Source: Paractinoplanes maris (lineage in GTDB: Bacteria > Actinomycetota > Actinomycetes > Mycobacteriales > Micromonosporaceae). From it: a stretch of DNA of 64,000 nt. Location of the stretch: positions 398,809 through 462,808 of the forward strand of contig NZ_JALPVL010000009.1 in the NCBI RefSeq assembly GCF_023544465.1, written 5' to 3'. The translations under genes and the position numbers were made by a program. The notes under the pieces are model-generated. The model made no database searches. It was given only the letters and a program-made list of their open reading frames with translations, and was not told the origin of the DNA. Positions 24,031 through 32,027 of this stretch are shown here, piece after piece. Each line of letters opens with the position of its first letter. Positions within the stretch are counted from its first letter, which is position 1.

Positions 24031-26793
24031 TCAGCGCACAAAGGCCCCGGCCGGCTCGCCGGGCAGACTCCGATGGAGCTGTCCGCGGGAGCTGATGCCG
24101 AGCTTGGTGAAGACCTTGCTCAGGTGATATTGGACGGTACGGGTGCTGAGGAAGAGCCGGGCGCCGATCTCGGGGTTGGACAGGCCGTCGCGGGCCAGAC
24201 GCGCGACCTCGGTCTCCTGCGCGGTGAGGAGTCCGTCGGTCCGGACGGCCGGGGCGGTCCGTTTCCGGACGCTCTCGCCGGTGGCTCGGAGTTCGCGGCG
24301 GGCCCGTTCGGCGAAACCGGCCAGCCCCATCTCGTCCAGCATCCGGTGGGCGGTGCGAAGCTGATGCCGGGCGTCCACCCGGCGGCCCTGCCGGCGCAGC
24401 CACTCGCCGTGGAGCAGATGCGAGCGAGCCAGCTGGGTGCGGATCGGTGTCCGGCCCAGGCGCTCGATCGACTCGAGGTAGAGGGAGCCGGCGGCGTCAC
24501 CGTCGGCGGCCAGGGCCCGGATGCGGGCGTCCAGCCCCAGCGCCCAGTCGGTCCGGGTCACCATGGTGCGCCCGGCCATCCACCGCAGCGCGGCTCGCAG
24601 GGACGCGGTGTCACCGGTCCGGGCGGCCGCCTCGGCCAGCTCGGGCAGGACCTGGGGGCCGTACCCGTAGTGATCGGCGCGGAAGGCCCGCGACGCGGCC
24701 TCCAATGCGGCGTCGTGCCGGCCCAGACCGTTGTTGAGGACGGCACGCGCGTACTCGGCCGATCCGCTCGACCGTCCACTGCCCGAAGCGGCCGCCTCGC
24801 GCGACTCGCGCGCGATCAGAGCCGAGGCCTCCTGGCCACGCCCCCGCCAGGCCAGCAGGATCGTCGTCGTGTAGGGATCGGGGCGATTGCCGGTGACCTC
24901 GGCCACCATCCGGTACTCGTCCATCAGCCGTTCCGCGGCGCTCAGCTCACCGGAGAGCAGACGAACCCCGGCGAGGTGGTTGAGTGCCCCCTGCAGTTGA
25001 ATCAGCGCGCCCAACTCGCGGGCGGCCCGCACCTCCCGGTCGGCGAAGGCCCGCCACGACTCGAAGTCCCAGACCTCGAGGGCCATGGCGGACGGCCCGC
25101 GTTCGCTGGCTATCGCGAGCCAGCCGTGCGCGTCGGTGTCCAGCTCGTGGAGCAGCTCGATCGCCCGGATCATCGCCGGTGCGGCTCCGGCATGCCCCGA
25201 TATCGGCCAGGCGGCATGCGCGTCGAGCATCAGATCGAGCAGACGTGGCGGTCCGGGCAGGCGCGGCGCGGCCTGAGCGGCCTCGGCGGCCCGGCGCACA
25301 CCGTCGGGTGCGCCGAGATCGCCGGCTCCGACCGAGGCCAGAACGGCGTCCAGGTGGGTCTGCCGAGCCAGCTCGAGATCGAGGGGGGTCAGCATCCGGG
25401 CCGCTTTCATCAGCAACGGCACGGACTCGGTGAAGAGTTGCCGGTCCGCGGCCACCAGCCCCCGCAGGCGCTGGAGTTGTGCGGAGCGCAGAGGATCGGG
25501 CGGTCCGGTCTCGGCCACAGCCACCGCCTTCAGCGCCGACTCCAGATCACCGGCCTCCCGCAAGGCGTGGGCCGCGGCCAGGAATCGCTGGGCCCGGCGG
25601 CCCGGGTCGGGGGTCAGCAGGGCCGCCTGGTCGTGGAAGGCCGCGGCTGCGGCCAGCCCGCCGCGACCTTGCGCGCGGCCCGCCAGCCGGTCCAGGTCGG
25701 CCGCGACCTCCTCGTCCGGACCGGCGGCGGCCTGCGCCCGGTGCCAGGCGCGCCGGTCGGGGTCGAGGGACGCATCGGTGGCCCAGGCCAGCGCCGCGTG
25801 GGCCTGCCGCCTTTCCGCCAGGGGCGCCGATCGGTAGGCGGCCGACCGGACGAGCGGATGCCGGAACCGCACCCGGGCACCGAACTCCGCGTGGCCCGCC
25901 TCGATCGCCGGCGCCGCGGCCGTCGACGGTATGCCCCACCGGCCCGCGGCCCGCCACACGAGCAGCGGGTCGCCCGACGGGTCGGCGGCGGCCAGGGTGA
26001 GCAGACGCCGGGTCGGCGCCGGCAGGTCGCCGAGCCGGCGCTCGAAGGTCTCCTCGATCCGGGCCGGCAGCGGCATCGCCCCGAGCAGCCCGAAGCCGCC
26101 GGCCAGCTCGGCCGGCGTCAACCCGCGCGGCAATTCCAGCAGAGCCAGGGGGTTGCCCCGGGTCTCGGCGACGATCAGATCCCGGACCCGCTCGTCCACC
26201 GGCATGGCCAGAGCCGCGTCGAGCACCGCGCGGGCGTCCGCGTCGCGCAGCCCGGTCACGGTCAGCTGGGGGAGCGGGGCCAGATCGTCGCCCGCATCCC
26301 GGCCCCCGAAGACCAGGCCGATCGGGTCGGCCGACAGGCGGCGCGCCACGAAGGAGAGCACCCGCACCGACTCGCGGTCCAGCCACTGCACGTCATCGAC
26401 CACGCACAGCAGGGGAGGGTCACCAGCCACCTCCGACAACAGCCCCAGCACCGCGAGACCGACCAGGAACTTGTCCGGTGCGGGGCCGGCGCCGAGACCG
26501 AACGCGACCCGGAGCGCGTCCTGCTGGGGGCCGGGCAGCCGATCCAGGCCGTCGAGCACCGGCGCCACCAGCTGGTGCACCCCGGCGAAGGCCAGCTCCA
26601 TCTCGGACTGCACACCCGCCGCCCGCAGCACCCGGAAACCGGCGGCCCGCGTGATCAGCTGCTCGAGCAACGACGTCTTGCCCACGCCGGCCTCGCCGCG
26701 CACCATCAGCACCCGGCTCTCGCCGGTCCGCACGGCCGCGGTCAGTCGATCGAGCTCGGTCGATTCGCCGTCCCGCCCCGTCAAGCCGGCCAT
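24031..26793 (-). CDS. Large ATP-binding LuxR-family regulator (LAL), second of two
   Basis: A 920-residue regulator encoded directly upstream of another LAL gene on the same strand (101 bp gap). Walker A occupies residues 33-40 (GEAGVGKT) and a Walker B-like LLCVVDDVQWLD follows. The middle region is helical. The C-terminal LuxR domain reads LTAQETEVARLARDGLSN, then LFLSTRTVQYHLSKVFTKLG. The N terminus MAGLTGRDGE is typical for this class, which fixes the start; an ATG 20 codons earlier is less likely. The two neighbours differ substantially in sequence, so they are not a recent duplicate. Signal and targets are unknown. Confidence 0.92.
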   Translation of the reverse strand: MAGLTGRDGESTELDRLTAAVRTGESRVLMVRGEAGVGKTSLLEQLITRAAGFRVLRAAGVQSEMELAFAGVHQLVAPVLDGLDRLPGPQQDALRVAFGLGAGPAPDKFLVGLAVLGLLSEVAGDPPLLCVVDDVQWLDRESVRVLSFVARRLSADPIGLVFGGRDAGDDLAPLPQLTVTGLRDADARAVLDAALAMPVDERVRDLIVAETRGNPLALLELPRGLTPAELAGGFGLLGAMPLPARIEETFERRLGDLPAPTRRLLTLAAADPSGDPLLVWRAAGRWGIPSTAAAPAIEAGHAEFGARVRFRHPLVRSAAYRSAPLAERRQAHAALAWATDASLDPDRRAWHRAQAAAGPDEEVAADLDRLAGRAQGRGGLAAAAAFHDQAALLTPDPGRRAQRFLAAAHALREAGDLESALKAVAVAETGPPDPLRSAQLQRLRGLVAADRQLFTESVPLLMKAARMLTPLDLELARQTHLDAVLASVGAGDLGAPDGVRRAAEAAQAAPRLPGPPRLLDLMLDAHAAWPISGHAGAAPAMIRAIELLHELDTDAHGWLAIASERGPSAMALEVWDFESWRAFADREVRAARELGALIQLQGALNHLAGVRLLSGELSAAERLMDEYRMVAEVTGNRPDPYTTTILLAWRGRGQEASALIARESREAAASGSGRSSGSAEYARAVLNNGLGRHDAALEAASRAFRADHYGYGPQVLPELAEAAARTGDTASLRAALRWMAGRTMVTRTDWALGLDARIRALAADGDAAGSLYLESIERLGRTPIRTQLARSHLLHGEWLRRQGRRVDARHQLRTAHRMLDEMGLAGFAERARRELRATGESVRKRTAPAVRTDGLLTAQETEVARLARDGLSNPEIGARLFLSTRTVQYHLSKVFTKLGISSRGQLHRSLPGEPAGAFVR

Positions 26794-27010
26794 GTCCCCA
26801 TCGCCTCCCGCCCGCGCCCACGCGCGCGGGACGTGGTCGCCGATCACCGCCATCAGCAGGGTAGGCCGCACTGAGTGATCGAGTTGCGACCGTGGGCGGA
26901 CTTTTCTGACCGACGCCCGAAACGGGCGTTTCGCGGCGCCTGCCGGGGCGAAGTGGTGAGGTCGGGCACCGCGTCTGCCCGGGCCGCACTCTTGGGAGGC
27001 CGAGGGTGGC

Positions 27011-28015
27011 TCAGGTGGGCCGGGACAGCGGCCACGTGCTTTCGCGGCGGATCAGTTCGGCCGGGATGTGCTCGACCCGGGGGGACGAGCCGGTCGGGGG
27101 AGTGAGAGCCAGCTCCATGGCTCGCTCGCCGAGCTCGGTCAGCGGTAGCCGTACGGAGGTCAGCGCGGGTGTCACGTCGCGGGCCACGGGCATGTCGTCG
27201 AAGCCGACGACGCTCAGCGTGCGGCCGCAGGTGCGCATGGCGGAGAGGGCACCGACGGCCATCGAGTCGTTGAGGGCGGCCACCGCGGTCAGGGCCGGTT
27301 CGTCGGCGAGCAGCTTCAGGGTCGCGGCCTCGCCGCCGTCGCGGGTGAAGTCGGCGTGGACCACGGTGAGGGTGGCGCCGTGGGCGGCGGCGGCCCGGTG
27401 CAGGCCGGCCAGCCGGTCGGCCGTGGTGGTCAGGGCGGCCGGTCCGGCGATCACCCCGACCGCGGTGTGGCCCAGCGCGAAGAGGTGATCGCCGGCCAGG
27501 AAGCCGCCCTCCTCGTTGGCCGGCAGCACGGCGTCGGACGTGTGGGAGTGGCGGCCGATCACCGCGATGCGCCCGCCGGTCGTCTCGAAGGCGGCCATCC
27601 GCTCGTGCAGCTCGGTCTCGGCGTCCGACGACAGGTAGCCCGAGCCGGCCACCACGATCGCGGCGACCTGATGGGCGTGCAGCAGGTCGATGTATTCCAG
27701 CTCGCGGGCCGGCTCGCGGAACGTGTTGCAGATGATGACCAGGCGGCCGTGGGCCGTGGCCACCCGTTGCAGGCCGCGGGTGATCTCGGCGAAGTAGGGG
27801 TCGGACACGTCGTGCACGAGGACGCCGACCGCGTTGCGGTTGGAGCGGGCCAGCATCTGGGCGTGCGCGTTGGGCACGTAGCGCAGCTCGGCCACCGCCG
27901 CCAGCACCCGGGTCCGCAGCTCCTCGGTCACCGGCTTGGAGCTGCCATTGATGATCCGTGATGCCGTCGCGGTGGACACCCCGGCCCGGCGCGCCACGTC
28001 CGCCAAGGTAGCCAC
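27011..28015 (-). CDS. LacI-family transcriptional repressor
   Basis: A 334-residue repressor. The N-terminal LacI helix-turn-helix is ATLADVARRAGVSTATASRI with the hinge KPVTEELRTRVLAAVAELRY. The sugar-binding domain shows NAVGVLVHDVSDPYFAEI, VVAGSGYLS, VIGRHSH, and the late motifs VAALNDSMAVGAL and VVGFDDMPVARDV. GTG start; another GTG two codons upstream is equally possible. It is divergent from the oxidoreductase/DUF993 operon. The GGAAAGCGCTTACC palindrome in the intergenic region is the likely binding site, giving both autoregulation and repression of the operon until a sugar-like inducer binds. Confidence 0.93.
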   Translation of the reverse strand: MATLADVARRAGVSTATASRIINGSSKPVTEELRTRVLAAVAELRYVPNAHAQMLARSNRNAVGVLVHDVSDPYFAEITRGLQRVATAHGRLVIICNTFREPARELEYIDLLHAHQVAAIVVAGSGYLSSDAETELHERMAAFETTGGRIAVIGRHSHTSDAVLPANEEGGFLAGDHLFALGHTAVGVIAGPAALTTTADRLAGLHRAAAAHGATLTVVHADFTRDGGEAATLKLLADEPALTAVAALNDSMAVGALSAMRTCGRTLSVVGFDDMPVARDVTPALTSVRLPLTELGERAMELALTPPTGSSPRVEHIPAELIRRESTWPLSRPT

Positions 28016-28098
28016 GCCCACCCCCGCCCCAGATCCAAAGAAGCCGAGGATACCGCCGTCGGTCTTGCCCGCCCGGCGGCACGCCCCGTACGGTATCA

Positions 28099-28112
28099 GG
28101 AAAGCGCTTACC
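28099..28112. promoter_or_regulatory. LacI-type operator in the divergent promoter region
   Basis: GGAAAGCGCTTACC, a near-perfect palindrome around the GCGC centre, lies 37 bp before the oxidoreductase ATG and 84 bp before the LacI start. Such AAAGCGCTTT-type sites are the usual target of LacI regulators encoded next door. Confidence 0.75.
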
Positions 28113-28148
28113 TCAAGGTTTTCAGACCTGGCCGGAGGCAATGAAGTT

Positions 28149-29300
28149 ATGGACCGCACCCCCCTCGGCATCGTCCTCAACGGCGTCACCGGCCGCATGG
28201 GCCTGCGACAACACCTGATCCGCTCGATCCTCGCCATCCGCGAGGACGGCGGTCTGCCGCTGCGTGACGGCACCGTCCTCTGGCCCGAACCGGTGCTCGT
28301 CGGCCGCAGCGAGAGCAAGCTCCGCGCGCTCGCCGACCAGCACGGTCTCACCGACTGGACCACCGATCTGCCCGGTGCGCTGGCCCGCCCCGACGTCCAG
28401 ATCTACTTCGACGCCCAGGTCACCTCGGCCCGGGTCAAGGCGCTGCGGGCGGCGATCGAGGCCGGCAAGCACATCTACACCGAGAAGCCGGTGGCCGAGA
28501 GTCTGGCCGAGGCGGTCGACCTGGCCCGGACCGCGGACGAGGCCGGCATCAAGCACGGTGTGGTGCAGGACAAGCTCTTCCTGCCCGGCCTGCAGAAGCT
28601 GCACCGGCTGGTGCGGGGCGGCTTCTTCGGGCGCGTTCTCTCCGTACGCGGGGAATTCGGTTACTGGGTCTTCGAAGGCGACTGGCAGGGGGCGCAGCGC
28701 CCGTCGTGGAACTACCGGGCGGCCGACGGCGGCGGCATCACGCTCGACATGTTCCCGCACTGGCACTACGTGCTGGAGCAGATCTTCGGCTCGGTCAACG
28801 CGGTCACCGCCCGCTCGGTGACCCACATCGACCGCCGCTGGGACGAGTCCGGCGAGCCCTACCCGGCCACCGCCGACGACGCCGTCTACGGCCTGTTCGA
28901 GCTCGACGGCGGCGTCATCGCCCAGATCAACTCGTCCTGGGCGGTCCGGGTCAACCGCGACGAGCTGGTCGAGTTCCAGGTCGACGGCACCCACGGCAGC
29001 GCGGTCGCGGGCCTGCACCACTGCCGCATCCAGCCGCGGGCCGGCACTCCGAAGCCGGTGTGGGACCCGGACGTGCCGACCGCGCAGCGCTTCCGCGAGC
29101 AGTGGCAGGAGGTGCCCGACAACGAGGTCTTCGTCAACGGCTTCCGCGCCCAGTGGGAGCAGTTCCTGCGGTACGTGGCCGAGGACGGCCCCTACACCGG
29201 TGACCTGTGGGCCGGTGCCCGCGGCGTCCAGGTGGCCGAGCTGGGCCTGCAGTCGTCGCGCGAGGGCCGTCGCCTGGAGATCCCGGAGCTCGGGCGATGA
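28149..29300 (+). CDS. Gfo/Idh/MocA-family oxidoreductase, first gene of the DUF993 operon
   Basis: A 383-residue NAD(P)-dependent oxidoreductase. The N terminus is unusual, with GIVLNGVTGRMGLRQHLIR in place of a plain GxGxxG. The family motif GKHIYTEKPVAES is present at about residue 118-130, and LDMFPHWHYVLEQIF supplies the histidine pair expected in the active site. ATG is preceded by GGAGG at good spacing; the frame is open further upstream into the LacI operator region. The gene is the head of a four-gene operon with ATGA/GTGA overlaps throughout. Relatives oxidise hydroxyls of sugars, inositols or keto-glycosides; the substrate here is not known. Confidence 0.92.
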   Translation: MDRTPLGIVLNGVTGRMGLRQHLIRSILAIREDGGLPLRDGTVLWPEPVLVGRSESKLRALADQHGLTDWTTDLPGALARPDVQIYFDAQVTSARVKALRAAIEAGKHIYTEKPVAESLAEAVDLARTADEAGIKHGVVQDKLFLPGLQKLHRLVRGGFFGRVLSVRGEFGYWVFEGDWQGAQRPSWNYRAADGGGITLDMFPHWHYVLEQIFGSVNAVTARSVTHIDRRWDESGEPYPATADDAVYGLFELDGGVIAQINSSWAVRVNRDELVEFQVDGTHGSAVAGLHHCRIQPRAGTPKPVWDPDVPTAQRFREQWQEVPDNEVFVNGFRAQWEQFLRYVAEDGPYTGDLWAGARGVQVAELGLQSSREGRRLEIPELGR

Positions 29301-30397
29301 CCGTCGAGTTCAGTGGCCACGGCGCCCAATTCCAGCCGACCACCCCCTTCACGAGCCGGATCGCGTACGCGGCCGCGCCCGTCACGGCCGACCCGCGCGC
29401 CGAGAACATCCCGGGCGCACCGGCCACCCTCGACTGGGACACGACGCTGCGATTCCGGCATCACCTGTGGTCGTACGGCTTCGGGGTGGCCGAGGCGATG
29501 GACACCGCCCAGCGCGGTGCCGGGCTCGACTACCCGGCCACCCGCGAGCTGATCCGGCGCAGTGCCGGCGAGGCCCGGTCGGTCGGCGGGGCCATCGTGG
29601 CCGGCGTGGGCACCGATCAGCTGCCGCCCGGCCCGGCCACCATCGACGAGATCACCAAGGCCTATCTGGAGCAGCTGCACGACGTCCACGAGGCCGGCGC
29701 GACCCCCGTGCTGATGTGCAGCCGGCATCTGGCCGCGGCCGCCCGCGACGCCGACGACTACCGGCGGGTCTACGGCGAGTTGCTGACCCAGTCGGACAAG
29801 CCGGTGCTGCTGCACTGGCTGGGCGAGGCGTTCGACCCGGCGCTGGCTGGATACTGGGGCCGCCGCGAGACGGTGCTCGAGATCATCGAGCAGCACCGCG
29901 ACCGGATCGACGGGATCAAGCTGTCGCTGCTCGACGCCGACTACGAGATCGAGATGCGGCGGCGGCTGCCCGCGGGTGTGCGCATGTATACCGGCGACGA
30001 CTTCAACTACCCGTCGCTGATCCTCGGGGACGAGCAGGGGCACTCCGAGGCGTTGCTCGGCGTGCTGGCGGTCATCGCTCCGCCCGCGGCGGCGGCACTC
30101 CGGGCGCTCGACGAGGGCGACGTCGACACGTACGAGAAGATCTTGGGCCCGACGTTGCCGCTGGCCCGCCATCTCTTCGCGGCGCCGACCTACCACTACA
30201 AGACCGGCATCGTCTTCCTCAACTGGCTGGCCGGCCACCAGGATCACTTCACGATGGTCAACGGAGCCCAGTCCGGCCGGTCGCCGCAGCATCTGCTGAC
30301 CCTCATGAAGCTGGCCGACGAAGCCGGGTTGCTGCCGGACGCCTCGCTCGCGGCGCACCGGGCCGGCGCGTGGCTGACGACGGTGGGACTGGCATGA
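29297..30397 (+). CDS. DUF993 protein (dihydrodipicolinate synthase-like TIM barrel)
   Basis: A 366-residue protein that I recognise as DUF993, a family related to the dihydrodipicolinate synthase/NAL aldolase superfamily. Motifs include TLRFRHHLWSYGFGVAEAMDTAQRG near residue 50-75, VLMCSRHLAA, KPVLLHWLGEAFDP and IDGIKLSLLDADYE. The lysine in DGIKLSLLD is a candidate Schiff-base residue by analogy with class I aldolases; that is inference. The gene overlaps both neighbours by 4 bp (ATGA), so it is made together with the oxidoreductase and isomerase. An aldolase or lyase step on a keto-sugar derivative would fit the operon. No characterised substrate is known to me. Confidence 0.88.
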   Translation: MTVEFSGHGAQFQPTTPFTSRIAYAAAPVTADPRAENIPGAPATLDWDTTLRFRHHLWSYGFGVAEAMDTAQRGAGLDYPATRELIRRSAGEARSVGGAIVAGVGTDQLPPGPATIDEITKAYLEQLHDVHEAGATPVLMCSRHLAAAARDADDYRRVYGELLTQSDKPVLLHWLGEAFDPALAGYWGRRETVLEIIEQHRDRIDGIKLSLLDADYEIEMRRRLPAGVRMYTGDDFNYPSLILGDEQGHSEALLGVLAVIAPPAAAALRALDEGDVDTYEKILGPTLPLARHLFAAPTYHYKTGIVFLNWLAGHQDHFTMVNGAQSGRSPQHLLTLMKLADEAGLLPDASLAAHRAGAWLTTVGLA

Positions 30398-31197
30398 AGG
30401 GCTTCGCGCTGAACCAGGCGACCACCAAACGATGGCCACTCGACGACCTGGTGGCGGGCTGCGTCTCGGCCGGCGTCGAAGCGGTCGGGCTGTGGCGCGA
30501 GGAGGTGTCGGAATACGGGACGGAGAAGGCAGCCGCGCTCGTCCGCGACGCCGGGCTCACCGTGTCGTCGCTGTGCCGCGGCGGTTTCTTCCACGAGGCC
30601 CACTGGTACGACGAGAACCGGCGCGCGATCGAGCAGGCTGCCACGCTCGGCACCGACACACTCGTCCTGGTCAGCGGCGGCCTCCCGGGCACGAGCCGCG
30701 ACCTCGACGGAGCCCGCCGCCACGTCGGTGACGCCATCGGCGCGCTGGTGCCGGACGCGCTGGCCGCGGGCGTACGGCTGGCGATCGAACCGCTGCACCC
30801 GATGTTCTGCTCGGACCGCTGCGTGGTGGCCACCCTCGGCCAGGCGCTCCAGCTCGCGTCGCCCTACCCGGCCGAGGCCGTCGGCGTGGTCATCGACACC
30901 TACCACCTGTGGTGGGACGACACGGTCTGGGACGGGATCGCCACGGCCGGACGCGAGGGGCGGCTGGCCGCGTTCCAGCTCGCCGACTGGATCACGCCGC
31001 TCCCCTGGGGGGTCCTTCTCGGGCGCGGCCTGCCCGGCACCGGTTCGGTCGACATGCGACGGTTCGCGCGGGCCGTGCGCGAGACCGGCTACGACGGGTA
31101 CGTCGAGGTGGAAGTCTTCCACGAGGACGTGTGGGCGCGGCCCGGAGCCGACGTGCTGGCCGAGGCGATCGCGGGCTACGAGGCGGCGGTCGCGTGA
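30394..31197 (+). CDS. Sugar phosphate isomerase/epimerase-like TIM-barrel protein
   Basis: A 267-residue xylose isomerase-like TIM barrel (AP endonuclease 2 superfamily). Metal-ligand positions are visible: a glutamate in LAIEPLHPMF, the aspartate and histidine in VVIDTYHLWWD, and the glutamate in YVEVEVFHED. These are the typical E-D-H-E ligands of IolE/IolI/hydroxypyruvate isomerase-type enzymes. It overlaps both neighbours (ATGA before, GTGA after). Relatives epimerise or isomerise keto-sugars, dehydrate inosose, or cleave 3-keto-glycosides. Together with the oxidoreductase it suggests an oxidise-then-rearrange pathway. Confidence 0.9.
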   Translation: MKGFALNQATTKRWPLDDLVAGCVSAGVEAVGLWREEVSEYGTEKAAALVRDAGLTVSSLCRGGFFHEAHWYDENRRAIEQAATLGTDTLVLVSGGLPGTSRDLDGARRHVGDAIGALVPDALAAGVRLAIEPLHPMFCSDRCVVATLGQALQLASPYPAEAVGVVIDTYHLWWDDTVWDGIATAGREGRLAAFQLADWITPLPWGVLLGRGLPGTGSVDMRRFARAVRETGYDGYVEVEVFHEDVWARPGADVLAEAIAGYEAAVA

Positions 31198-32027
31198 CGT
31201 CGCTGCGCGTCGGCGGTGTCGACGTGGCCACCTACGTCGTCGACCCGCCGCTCGACATCCGGCTGGCGCCCCGGCCCTATCTGCATCCGGTGCGGACCCT
31301 CGGCGGCACGGTCGTCACGGACGAGTTGTGCTTCGACCACCCGTGGCACCTCGGCGCCTCGGTCACGCTGGCCGACGTCAACGGCTGGAACTTCTGGGGC
31401 GGCCGCACGTTCGTTCGCGATCAGGGCTACACCTGGCTGCCGGACCACGGCACCGTCCGGCACGACCGCTGGGAGGGCGACACCGAGGTCCTGCGCTGGT
31501 GCGACGGGCAGGAGCGCACGGTGCTGACCGAACGCCGGCTGCTCTCGGCGGCGGCGGCTCCCGGCGGGTGGGAGCTTTCCTTCCGGTACGCCCTGACGGC
31601 GCCCCCGGACCAGCCGGTGACGATCGGCAGCCCCGCCACCAACGGCCGCACCGGCGGAGCGGGTTACGGCGGCTTCTTCTGGCGCTGCCCCTCGGCCGCC
31701 GGAGCCGTCGCGTCGCCGGCCGGCCAGGTAGTCGCGTCGCCGGCCGGCCAGGCAGTCGCGTCGCCGGGCGGTCAGGCAGTCGCGTCGCCGGGCGGTCGCG
31801 CGGTCGCGTCGGAGGAGAACGGCAGCAGCGCCGAGTCGCTGACGCTGACGGTCGATGACCGCTACACGCTCGTTTTCCGGGGTCTGGCCGGTGACGACCG
31901 CTGGTTCACCCGGACCGACGACTACATCGGAGTGTGCGCCGCCCTGGCGTACGAGAAGCCGTTGCTCATCCCGCCCGGCGACACCCTTTCCCGGCACATC
32001 CGCGTGCTCGTCCTCGACCAGACCTAA
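31194..32027 (+). CDS. DUF6807 (PmoA-like) family protein with an internal 24-bp repeat
   Basis: A 277-residue protein of the DUF6807/PmoA-like group. Motifs are RPYLHPVRTLGG, DHPWHLGASVTLADVNGWNFWGG, GYGGFFWRCP and RWFTRTDDYIGVCAAL. The family is frequently encoded with Gfo/Idh/MocA oxidoreductases and sugar operons, but its reaction is not known. Between GFFWRCP and the terminal domain it carries four and a half tandem copies of an 8-residue unit (VASPAGQA), encoded by a 24-bp DNA repeat; this looks like a local expansion in a loop. GTG start overlaps the isomerase stop. The stop codon overlaps that of the convergent P450. Confidence 0.85.
   Translation: MTSLRVGGVDVATYVVDPPLDIRLAPRPYLHPVRTLGGTVVTDELCFDHPWHLGASVTLADVNGWNFWGGRTFVRDQGYTWLPDHGTVRHDRWEGDTEVLRWCDGQERTVLTERRLLSAAAAPGGWELSFRYALTAPPDQPVTIGSPATNGRTGGAGYGGFFWRCPSAAGAVASPAGQVVASPAGQAVASPGGQAVASPGGRAVASEENGSSAESLTLTVDDRYTLVFRGLAGDDRWFTRTDDYIGVCAALAYEKPLLIPPGDTLSRHIRVLVLDQT
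31707..31812 (+). repeat. 24-bp in-frame tandem repeat inside the DUF6807 gene
   Basis: Units of GTCGCGTCGCCGGNCGGNCA plus four bases start at 31707, 31731, 31755 and 31779, with a partial fifth at 31803. The period is eight codons, so reading frame is preserved. Confidence 0.95.

Noticed and set aside
23930..24403. A 157-codon upstream extension of the first LAL regulator
   Set aside because: It overlaps the end of the neighbouring LAL gene in another frame, and the sequence is low-complexity. The internal ATG has a good ribosome binding site.
24031..26874. A very long plus-strand open frame antisense to the second LAL regulator
   Set aside because: It is a GC-driven shadow: the translation is glycine/arginine/glutamine-rich without domain motifs, while the minus strand shows Walker and LuxR motifs. 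Similar long shadows oppose the metalloprotease, S41 and hexuronate genes.
26794..27010. Small plus-strand frame between the LAL and LacI genes
   Set aside because: Composition is arginine/glycine-rich, without a ribosome binding site, and it runs into the LacI gene antisense.
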